Assembly: GCA_012838955.1 (NCBI GenBank) | Contig: DUOH01000012.1 | Span: 1-35,134, forward strand | Direction: 5' to 3' | Length of the DNA: 35,134 nt | DNA from: Bacillota bacterium | GTDB lineage: Bacteria > Bacillota > UBA4882 > UBA10575 | Shown: positions 27,476 to 33,714 of the stretch, piece after piece | Layout of the letters: each line of letters starts with the position of its first letter | How positions within the stretch are numbered: position 1 is the stretch's first letter | Program-made: the position numbers and the translations under genes | The notes under the pieces: model-generated | Databases searched by the model: none | What the model saw: only the letters and a program-made list of their open reading frames with translations | Told to the model about the DNA's origin: nothing

Positions 27476-27992
27476 ATACCCGAAACAGCACTGATGAAAA
27501 ATTTGCTGACAACCGTAGAACTGGTTATGGAAAGCCACAATGTGTCGCGGGTGAACCGCGTTTATCTATCTGTTGGCCAGCTTTCAAATGCCACTACCGG
27601 AGGCGCTGGCATTTGCTTTTAAAGCCATGACCCAGGAGGGATGTTTGAAGGGAGCAGAGCTCAAGAATCTGTCCGGGGATGAACTGGCAGTTAAAGCGCT
27701 GAATGTATTCCCGCCATTTTTACCGATTCCGGTCATGCTCAAATACTTGGAATCCGACTCCGGCAGTGAGGTAGTGTTTATTGGGATACAGCCGAAGTGT
27801 ACGGAGCAAGGCTTCTCGATGTGCGAGGAAGTAAAGACGGGAACGGAGCGGCTGGTTCAAGAGTTTTATGCCGCTTTGATCCGGGAGGCATTGGAGTGGG
27901 TAAAAAAGTCCGTAGTTAACCTGGCTGCTAAATTGGGAGGTGGAGATGATGAATTATCGAGTGATCGAAATAAATGGGAAGAAATATATTGA
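27476..27992 (+). pseudogene. Chimeric relic: hypA N-terminus joined to the C-terminus of a HycI-type hydrogenase protease
   Basis: The first frame reads IPETALMKNLLTTVELVMES and continues to VYLSVGQLSNA, which is HypA (Ni-insertion protein) with its ATG changed to ATA and the Ni-binding His2 changed to Pro. The old ribosome-binding site AAAGGGTGG (27462-27470) is still in place. One extra base near 27593 shifts the frame; afterwards LPEALAFAFKAMTQEGCLKGAEL continues HypA. From about 27662 the sequence turns into LPIPVMLKYLESDSGSEVVF and GIQPKCTEQG, the end of a HycI-type protease (compare the MPLNYLI...GEVIFLGIQP region of E. coli HycI). A deletion between the two genes therefore created this fusion. 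It cannot make a working product of either kind. Confidence 0.75.
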
Positions 27993-28323
27993 ATATGCTT
28001 CGGTCGAGACACCGATCCGTAAAGAGGAAAACGCAATTGACCTAATTTCAGCTTGTTTTGAATACGACACCAACTTCTTGCTGATTCAGGCGCAGGCCTT
28101 AGTGGATGATTTTTTTAAGCTACGAACCGGTCTGGCTGGAAGCGTATTGCAAAAGTTCATTAATTACAATATAAAAGTGGCGGTTGTGATGACGGATCAG
28201 CAAGAGGTTAAAGGAAAATTCAAAGAGTTTATAACTGAAACCAATAAGGGAAACAGCTTTAGGGTATTTAGTAGTAAAGAGGAGGCGGAAAACTGGTTCA
28301 TGAATACATCCCTGAGCAGTTAA
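27946..28323 (+). CDS. DUF4180 domain-containing protein
   Basis: A protein of about 125 aa matching DUF4180: AIDLISACFEYDTNFLLIQAQAL, DDFFKLRTGLAGSVLQKFINYNIKVAVV, then GNSFRVFSSKEEAENW. No function is established for this family. GGGAGG (27935-27940) serves two consecutive ATGs at 27946 and 27949. The gene overlaps the end of the hydrogenase relic by 47 bp, and unlike its neighbours it is intact. Confidence 0.85.
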   Translation: MMNYRVIEINGKKYIEYASVETPIRKEENAIDLISACFEYDTNFLLIQAQALVDDFFKLRTGLAGSVLQKFINYNIKVAVVMTDQQEVKGKFKEFITETNKGNSFRVFSSKEEAENWFMNTSLSS

Positions 28324-28393
28324 AGCTTGTAGAATTGATTTTATCGCACAAAACGTCTAACGGGACCTTTTAAATCGTATATAAAGTAAGGGT

Positions 28394-28436
28394 ATTATAA
28401 AACACCCCGCTTGCCTTTTAAATAGCAAGTGGGGTG
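28394..28436 (-). terminator. Terminator for the minus-strand Arc/SPFH genes
   Basis: CACCCCGCTTGC (28403-28414) and GCAAGTGGGGTG (28425-28436) form a 12-bp stem with one G-T pair. Read on the minus strand, it is followed by TTTTATAAT, a fitting U-run. The plus-strand side has none, so it mainly serves the genes to its right. Confidence 0.75.
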
Positions 28437-28467
28437 CTGTGCTAAACTACCACCCTCTAGTTGGGTT

Positions 28468-28665
28468 CTACCGCTCCGGTGTCTTTTGCTCAGCTAAATG
28501 ATCCGGAATATATTTGCCCGTTTTTTTCTTTTGCCGGACACATTCGGTGAGCAAATATCCGATCTGGCCATTAAGCGAGCGGAAATCTTCCTCAGCCCAG
28601 GCAGCAAGCTCCTCATATAGCTTTTGTGAGAGACGAAGTGGAATTTGCTTTTTCGGATTAGCCAA
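28468..28665 (-). CDS. Arc-like ribbon-helix-helix protein
   Basis: A 65-aa protein. The N-terminal PKKQIPLRLSQKLYEELAAWAEEDFRSLNGQIGYLL reads as beta-strand, helix, helix, the pattern of Arc/MetJ-type repressors. A basic tail follows. In many Firmicutes an Arc-like gene of this kind lies directly downstream of an SPFH gene, as here (2-bp gap). It probably binds DNA, but no target is visible. Confidence 0.75.
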   Translation of the reverse strand: MANPKKQIPLRLSQKLYEELAAWAEEDFRSLNGQIGYLLTECVRQKKKTGKYIPDHLAEQKTPER

Positions 28666-28667
28666 TT

Positions 28668-29207
28668 TTAGTAAATACTGCCGCTATTGACGACTGGCTG
28701 GATATCTTTGTTACCGCAAAGGATAACAAGTAAATTAGATACCATAGCGGCCTTACGCTCCTCATCAAGTTTGACTACATCATTTTCGTTAAGTTTTGCC
28801 AAAGCCATCTCGACCATACTTACGGCGCCGTCGACGATCATCCTTCTAGCGTCAATAATGGCGCTGGCTTGCTGCCTTTGGAGCATGACAGCGGCAATTT
28901 CCGGAGCGTAAGCCAGATAGGTAATGCGTGCTTCGAGAATTTCGAGACCAGCATCTTCCACTTTATCTTGAATTTCTTTGCGAATACGTTCGGCCACGAT
29001 CCTGCTGGAACCACGGAGACTGCCTTCGTCAGGCTCGCCGTCACCGGTGGTGTCAATGCCTGGGGGCACATCATACGGGTAGATGCGGACAATATCGCGG
29101 ACGGCGTTATCGCATTGCAGCGAGAGGTATTCTTTATAATTATCCACATTGAACACAGCCTTGGCGGTGTCAACAACTCGCCACCTGACGAGTACGGCGG
29201 CGATCGT
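28668..29207 (-). pseudogene. 5'-truncated SPFH/band-7 protein gene
   Basis: The open frame covers the second half of an SPFH protein: AAVLVRWRVVDTAKAVFNVD, NYKEYLSLQCDNAVRDIVRI, then the long helical ARITYLAYAPEIAAVMLQRQQASAII. Intact relatives are about 280-300 aa, with a membrane anchor and about 110 more residues before this point. Here a TAG lies at 29210-29208 and no anchor precedes it. A GTG at 29156 could start a 162-aa product, but no ribosome-binding site is present. The break coincides with the start of an unrelated gene tail on the other strand, so a deletion or rearrangement joined the two. Confidence 0.8.
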
Positions 29208-29361
29208 CTATGGCCGGGTCGGGTTGAACGAAGACGCCGAAGTGTATGAGAAAATTGCTGAGGAAGTTTGCACCGCGATGACAGAGGCCTTACAAGCTGT
29301 ATCCGTCGAGAACCAGCAGAATCCAGGAAGATTAAATGGAATTGCTGAGGAGGCGTTGTGA
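29208..29361 (+). pseudogene. Orphan 3' end of an unidentified gene
   Basis: The plus-strand frame reads YGRVGLNEDAEVYEKIAEEV and continues to a TGA at 29359. It is hydrophilic, helical and codon-like, but it starts inside the SPFH coding region, where it is only antisense noise. It therefore looks like the C-terminal 50 residues of a gene whose front was lost at about 29208. I do not recognise the family. Confidence 0.4.
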
Positions 29362-29421
29362 TGTGGAAATACCCAAAAAGAGAAAGATAGACACTTATAT
29401 CTAATTATCGCAATATACCGA

Positions 29422-29450
29422 TTGACAAACAAAAGAACTACGTTTATAAT
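29422..29450 (+). promoter_or_regulatory. Consensus housekeeping promoter
   Basis: TTGACA (29422-29427) and TATAAT (29445-29450) are both perfect and 17 bp apart. The transcript would start close to 29457, inside the palindrome described next. Confidence 0.9.
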
Positions 29451-29452
29451 AT

Positions 29453-29468
29453 ATACCCATAGGGGTAT
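29453..29468 (+). promoter_or_regulatory. CsoR/CstR-like operator
   Basis: ATACCCATAGGGGTAT has arms ATACCC and GGGTAT around a 4-bp centre. This is the form of operators bound by the CsoR/RcnR/CstR (DUF156) repressor family, which sense copper or reactive sulfur. It overlaps the expected transcription start of the Fe-S membrane protein gene. No csoR-type gene is in the window. Confidence 0.65.
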
Positions 29469-29502
29469 TTTTCACAAATTTTAGCGGGAGGAAGCATTTG
29501 AA

Positions 29503-29988
29503 GTGCATAATCTAAAAGAAAAGACCCGTAAATGGTCGTGGATAGTTTTGCTCTTCTTTCTTATTACCGGGTTATTTTATCCGGCAGTCGGATTGGTGGC
29601 CATTCTGTGTATGCTGGCGCCGCTGGTAGTGGCGATCTTTAGAGGAAGAAGATGGTGTGCTTTTTATTGTCCAAGGGGCGGCTTTCTTGAGCAATTAGTC
29701 TCAAGATTCAGTTTGAGGCAGAAATATCCCGCCCTTTTCAAAACTGTCTGGTTTAAGTGGCTGATCGTTGTCGGCCTGCTGTCGGGATTTGCGATCCAGC
29801 TAATGATGGCTGAAAACACCTTGGTTGCCATGGGCGCAGTATTTGTAAGGATGGTTCTCATCACCACGTTGGCAGCCTTTGGTTTGGGAATAACGTTCAT
29901 TCCTCGAACGTGGTGCGGTATTTGTCCGATGGGAACATTAGCCGCTTATATTGGCAGGGCTTGCGCCCGTCTGCGCAGGGATGCTTAG
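29503..29988 (+). CDS. NapH/NosR-like Fe-S membrane protein (short form)
   Basis: A 161-aa protein with four to five membrane helices and two cysteine clusters: CAFYCPRGG (about 50-58) and WCGICPMGTLA (about 140-150). These CxxxCP and CxxCP motifs mark the polyferredoxin-like membrane proteins NapH, NosR and CcoG. The usual C-terminal ferredoxin domain with two [4Fe-4S] clusters is missing, so this is a membrane-only version. Its role in electron transfer is unknown. The start is GTG, 11 nt after GGGAGG. It has its own strong promoter and CsoR-like operator. Its stop overlaps that of the convergent sdpI-like gene by 4 bp. Confidence 0.75.
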   Translation: MHNLKEKTRKWSWIVLLFFLITGLFYPAVGLVAILCMLAPLVVAIFRGRRWCAFYCPRGGFLEQLVSRFSLRQKYPALFKTVWFKWLIVVGLLSGFAIQLMMAENTLVAMGAVFVRMVLITTLAAFGLGITFIPRTWCGICPMGTLAAYIGRACARLRRDA

Positions 29989-30656
29989 TCCTTTTGTGGT
30001 TGTTCTTTTTGGTAGATCAAATAAGAATAGACTATGGTCACCAGGGAACTGCCTAGTAGTAAGATTATAAGCAGCCAAAACCGTGGTTTGCCCGGTAAAA
30101 AGATGCTTAGCATCACGAGGAGACCGGAACCTAAAAAGAGTTTTCCTCCCAGGCGATGAGTTTTACGCCAAACTTGTTCACTGGCTAAGGTCCAAGGGGT
30201 TTTAATTCCGAATAAATAATTATGCCTGATCTGTGGGAAAAAGTTTCCGATGAGGGCAAAGAGGATTCCCACGCCGAGGGTGACCGCCCGGCCGATATCA
30301 ATAGGATAGCCTAAGTTAAAGGCGAGACTTAATAAATGCATGCCCGTTAAGAATAAGATGATTCCTAGGCGGAAGAGGCGATAACCTTTGATAAATTTGG
30401 TATAGTTCTCCCGGCGCGGGTCAACAACAGGTGAGAATAGGATCAAAAGGTAGGTGACTAATCCGATCGCCGGAAGCAGAAAGGCGCCGACCAGGCGTGA
30501 GCTGTAACCATCAACTTCTCCATCGGCGTTCCAGTGTGTCGCCATTTTTTCCGGCAGGGATGGATAGACCAGTAAGGTGAGGATGATTGCGCCGATTATA
30601 ACTAGTAATACATACCAGTCCTTCTTAAGTTCTGTTTTGATTTCATATTTTGCCAT
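29985..30656 (-). CDS. sdpI: SdpI-family membrane protein
   Basis: A 223-aa protein with about six membrane helices. The N-terminal DUF1648 part has YPSLPEKMATHWNADGEVDGYSS. The SdpI signature follows in the second half (GNFFPQIRHNYLFGIKTPWTLAS, then VWRKTHRLGGKLF). In Bacillus subtilis SdpI is both the immunity protein to the SdpC toxin and the receptor that sequesters SdpR. No sdpC is present here, as is common for this family. AAAGGAGG precedes the ATG. sdpR lies 42 bp upstream, so the two form an sdpRI operon. Confidence 0.92.
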   Translation of the reverse strand: MAKYEIKTELKKDWYVLLVIIGAIILTLLVYPSLPEKMATHWNADGEVDGYSSRLVGAFLLPAIGLVTYLLILFSPVVDPRRENYTKFIKGYRLFRLGIILFLTGMHLLSLAFNLGYPIDIGRAVTLGVGILFALIGNFFPQIRHNYLFGIKTPWTLASEQVWRKTHRLGGKLFLGSGLLVMLSIFLPGKPRFWLLIILLLGSSLVTIVYSYLIYQKEQPQKD

Positions 30657-30698
30657 TGTGGATTCCTCCTTTTTAAGTCTTTTCCCTAAAAATACTGA

Positions 30699-30971
30699 TT
30701 AATTCTTATCCACAAAATCTAAGATCCATCCGATGGCCTCTTGGAGAACGGTGGTGTTTAGGGAATAGCGGATGAATTGCCCGTCTCGTTCCTTATCTAC
30801 GAGATTGGCCTGGTTCAGAATATTAAGGTGATGGGTAATGCTGGGTTTGGTGATTTGAAAGCGGTTGGCAATTTCTCCGGCGGTCAAGTCACCGCTTTTC
30901 AAGATCTCCAGTATCTGCCTTCTGGTCTTATCGGACAGCGCGAAAAAGAGATCATTCATTTTTACGACCAA
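30699..30971 (-). CDS. sdpR: SdpR-family autorepressor (ArsR-type HTH)
   Basis: A 90-aa winged-helix repressor: FFALSDKTRRQILEILKSGDLTAGEIANRF, then the recognition helix in TKPSITHHLNIL and the wing in VDKERDGQFIRYSL. It lacks the metal-binding cysteines of ArsR sensors, as SdpR does. The TTG at 30971 lies 7 nt after GGGAGG. An in-frame ATG at 30959 is too far from any ribosome-binding site. It is expected to repress its own operon. Confidence 0.92.
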   Translation of the reverse strand: MVVKMNDLFFALSDKTRRQILEILKSGDLTAGEIANRFQITKPSITHHLNILNQANLVDKERDGQFIRYSLNTTVLQEAIGWILDFVDKN

Positions 30972-31271
30972 ACTTATGCCTCCCTCATGGTTGGGTTGGT
31001 TCTCGCGATTATATTATTAAGATTATTCTTAGGATTATTTTGAATGCATAAGAGTTAGACCAGTAATTAGATATTTAGATAAGCATCTAAATAAATTATG
31101 AACATATTTTGAGTTTCTGTCAACCCATTTTCATCATCCAGACAGACAGAGGACGCCGGGAATATGTGAATATCGCTTTGGGTCGCCATTTATAAATCTG
31201 CAACGGCGGCGCTATATAATCTGTTTATGCATTATAATAAGGAGGAAGCGTTAAGGCAATTTTAGTCTTGA
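30972..31271. other. Gap of 300 bp upstream of sdpR, with palindrome
   Basis: No gene was seen. It holds the palindrome at 31072-31093. On the minus strand, TATAAT at 31013-31008 is a possible -10 box for sdpRI, without a good -35 box. The stretch is AT-rich. Confidence 0.5.
31072..31093. promoter_or_regulatory. Palindrome, candidate SdpR operator
   Basis: TATTTAGAT, AAGC, ATCTAAATA is a perfect 9-bp inverted repeat about 100 bp upstream of the sdpR start. Its size and AT-rich form suit an ArsR-family dimer. The distance from the candidate -10 box is larger than usual. Confidence 0.5.
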
Positions 31272-32159
31272 TCATCCTACCCAAGACTTGAAAATACAAT
31301 TTCTTGAGCTGATTTTAAAATCTTCCGCTGCAATCATCCTGATTAGTACTTTAGAAATCCTGAAGCTCTTTAGAATATTTAAGGCTACCGGTGCTTCTGA
31401 ATTTACGCGTACAACCAATTCAGTTTCTTTGTGAAGACGTTGCAAGGTTAAGAATAGAGTTTTATAAATTTTTTCTGCTTTTTTCTTGTCGTGTAAGATA
31501 TAACCCCAAACATGTGGGGATAGATTAGTTGAGTATGCCAAAAAACCGTTTATCAAATTATCTGTAACAAAAAACAAGATATTAGCGGGATCAAATTTTA
31601 GCATCCATCTAATATCCACGGCTAAAGAAAAGCCATCTTCGTTATCTTCCATCTTTGTACAAAAATGATTCAAGAGTTTCTCATCAACCTCATACCCATT
31701 GATGATTCTTTCACAACTATCTAAAGAAAACTTAGAAGCATAAATAGGCGAAAACCCATAAGTAACTGATCCCGGAATGAAACCGTTTTTAAAATATAAA
31801 TTGAGGGCCGGATAATTATCGGGCAACACTTCTAAGCCGATCACATCTATCTTCTGATCATTTAATTTGGATATCAACTCCCTAAGGATCAATTGCCCAA
31901 TTCCCTTTTTCCGAAACTGTTCCAGTACTGCAAAGGGTCCGATGTAAGCGCGGCTGCCCATTATATGTGAAAACCCAAATCCTACGGGAATGCCATTCAA
32001 ATAAGCTATAACATTACCACGGGGATTATTCCACAAAAGCGCTTTAATGTTATGCTCTGATCTGGGCATGTTTCGCTTAAATGCTTTTAAATCCAGATCA
32101 CAAATATCCTTTATATCACTTTCGGTGATTTCTTTTAAAACAATACATTCTTCCTTCAT
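31272..32159 (-). CDS. GNAT N-acetyltransferase with two tandem domains
   Basis: A 295-aa protein. The N-terminal GNAT domain (about 1-145) has the acetyl-CoA loop FRKKGIGQLIL (RxxGxG/A) and the terminal segment NYPALNLYFKNGFIPG. The second half resembles a GNAT fold (VDIRWMLKFDPANILFFVTD, VVRVNSEAPVALNILKSFRI) but lacks the RxxGxG loop. Such double-GNAT proteins occur in Firmicutes with unknown substrates. The gene is clearly more AT-rich than its neighbours, which suggests horizontal gain. A promoter at 32266-32293 leaves a leader of about 100 nt. Confidence 0.87.
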   Translation of the reverse strand: MKEECIVLKEITESDIKDICDLDLKAFKRNMPRSEHNIKALLWNNPRGNVIAYLNGIPVGFGFSHIMGSRAYIGPFAVLEQFRKKGIGQLILRELISKLNDQKIDVIGLEVLPDNYPALNLYFKNGFIPGSVTYGFSPIYASKFSLDSCERIINGYEVDEKLLNHFCTKMEDNEDGFSLAVDIRWMLKFDPANILFFVTDNLINGFLAYSTNLSPHVWGYILHDKKKAEKIYKTLFLTLQRLHKETELVVRVNSEAPVALNILKSFRISKVLIRMIAAEDFKISSRNCIFKSWVG

Positions 32160-32265
32160 AACCTAACCTCATTCTTCTGTCCCTTCTAGGACAAATTTTC
32201 AAAGCCAAATCTATTTTAATTTAAAACTTTCTCGCATGATCTCACAACCTAAATTGATGACACTA

Positions 32266-32293
32266 ATTATAATAAATATGGATAATTTAACAA
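32266..32293 (-). promoter_or_regulatory. Promoter of the GNAT gene
   Basis: On the minus strand, TTGTTA (32293-32288) and TATAAT (32271-32266) lie 16 bp apart. Confidence 0.5.
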
Positions 32294-32586
32294 TTTCAGT
32301 ATATCCTTTTTTCAAAATTTGTAAATACCTTCCTTTAAAATATTGAGCGTGAAGCGGTGACCGTCTACTCACAACCCGAAAGTTAGTTTTTTATAGCCAT
32401 GAGAGGAACCATCTTAATCTATCTTTATTTCCCGTTCCTGTTCATTCCGGCTGTCCACCAAGGAAGAGGAAATGTATAGGACTGGGAGAAGTAATAAATA
32501 TTTTCAGCAGATGATAGGGAAGGCTGGTTGATAGGTACTTTTTGAAAGGCGCATCACTCATAGGATAGGTTGGGCGGTAAGAAGAA

Positions 32587-32610
32587 CAGTATATTACAGG
32601 CAGTATATTA
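32587..32610 (+). repeat. Direct repeat in the leader of the flavoprotein gene
   Basis: CAGTATATTA occurs at 32587-32596 and 32601-32610, separated by CAGG. It lies 5 bp before the GGGGTGG ribosome-binding site. Confidence 0.5.
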
Positions 32611-32625
32611 TGAAGGGGTGGTTTC

Positions 32626-33477
32626 ATGTATGATATTTTGATTGTTGGCGGAGGTCCGGCCGGATATTCGGCAGCCATTAACGGACGGCGCAGGAATAAA
32701 CGGGTGGCGCTGGTCTCCAAGGAACCGGTGAGTAGCAGGCTGCGCCAGGCCCACCGGGTGGATAATTATTTGGGTTTGGCGGAGATCTCCGGAGCGGAGA
32801 TGGCGGAGAAGTTTCGCCAGCATGCGGTGAGAGAAGGCGTAGAGATTAAGGAGGATGAGATCCTCAATCTCTGGCAGGAGGAAGAGGTCTTTTATGGTTT
32901 AGGTAAAAACGAACAGTACAAAGCAAGATCCGTGATTCTGGCGATCGGAATTCCGCAAAAAGCCACCATTGAGGGAGAAGCGGATTTTGTGGGTAGAGGG
33001 GTCAGCTACTGTGCAACTTGTGACGGAATGTTTTTCCGCGGGCAAAAGGTGGTCTTTGTCTCTCAACTGCCCGAGGGGGAAAAAGAAGCCAATTTCCTGG
33101 CGGACCTCTGCGAAAAAGTATTTTATCTGCCTCAATATAAGGGGGACTATGATCTGGACCCACGAATTGAGGTAATTTCCGGCAAGCCAAAGAAGATCTA
33201 TGGAACAGAGCGTGTGACCGCCTTCGTTACCTCGGAGCGGGAATACGAGGTAGGAGGAGTCTTTATTGAACGGGCCGGAATACCCTTGGATCGACTTTAT
33301 CCCGGCTTGGAGATGCAAGGGGAGGCGATCAAAGTTACCCGGGAGATGGCCACTAATGTGCCGGGGATCTTTGCCGCCGGGGACTGTACGGGCAGACCTT
33401 GGCAGATTGCCAAAGCCGCCGGTGAGGGTCAGGTGGCGGCTTTATCGGCAGTGGACTTTTTAGCCGGTAATAAATAA
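32626..33477 (+). CDS. Thioredoxin-reductase-like flavoprotein without an NADPH site (probable ferredoxin-type)
   Basis: A 283-aa two-domain flavoprotein. The FAD-binding GGGPAGYSAA is near the N-terminus and GIFAAGDCTGRPWQIAKAAGEG is near the C-terminus. The redox-active CATC is at 129-132. Ordinary NADPH-dependent thioredoxin reductases have GGGxSAxEEA and HRRxxxR in the middle domain. Here the matching stretches are VVFVSQLPEGEKEANFL and VFYLPQYKGDYDLD, so NADPH should not bind in the standard way. The protein is also shorter than the usual 305-315 aa. This matches ferredoxin-dependent flavin thioredoxin reductases described from clostridia. The electron donor is inferred. The ribosome-binding site is GAAGGGGTGG. 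Confidence 0.88.
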   Translation: MYDILIVGGGPAGYSAAINGRRRNKRVALVSKEPVSSRLRQAHRVDNYLGLAEISGAEMAEKFRQHAVREGVEIKEDEILNLWQEEEVFYGLGKNEQYKARSVILAIGIPQKATIEGEADFVGRGVSYCATCDGMFFRGQKVVFVSQLPEGEKEANFLADLCEKVFYLPQYKGDYDLDPRIEVISGKPKKIYGTERVTAFVTSEREYEVGGVFIERAGIPLDRLYPGLEMQGEAIKVTREMATNVPGIFAAGDCTGRPWQIAKAAGEGQVAALSAVDFLAGNK

Positions 33478-33714
33478 AACTTGCGCTAAAAAAGCTTTAT
33501 CTTTCATTATTTGGTGGAAATACTGTAGTAATATCTTTATTTTTCCGACAGTTTATGCGAACGGAGTGCGGCTGTATTTTACCGGGGGGCTATGAAAAGT
33601 ACCAGCTAAAAACCAATTTGACCGAAAATTACCGCTTGTCCGTGTTCTTTTGTAATGATACGATATATTCGCCTAATTGTATAATTGGATTGGAAAAGGG
33701 AGGCCAAGCAGGCG

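Larger units (their letters stand above)
32160..32625. other. Intergenic stretch of 466 bp between divergent genes
   Basis: AT-rich and without a recognisable gene. It contains the promoter of the GNAT gene on the minus strand, and close to the right end a tandem direct repeat just before the ribosome-binding site of the flavoprotein gene. Confidence 0.6.

Noticed and set aside
27108-27512. 134-codon minus-strand frame
   Set aside because: Antisense to the STAS domain and the start of the hypA relic; no similarity.
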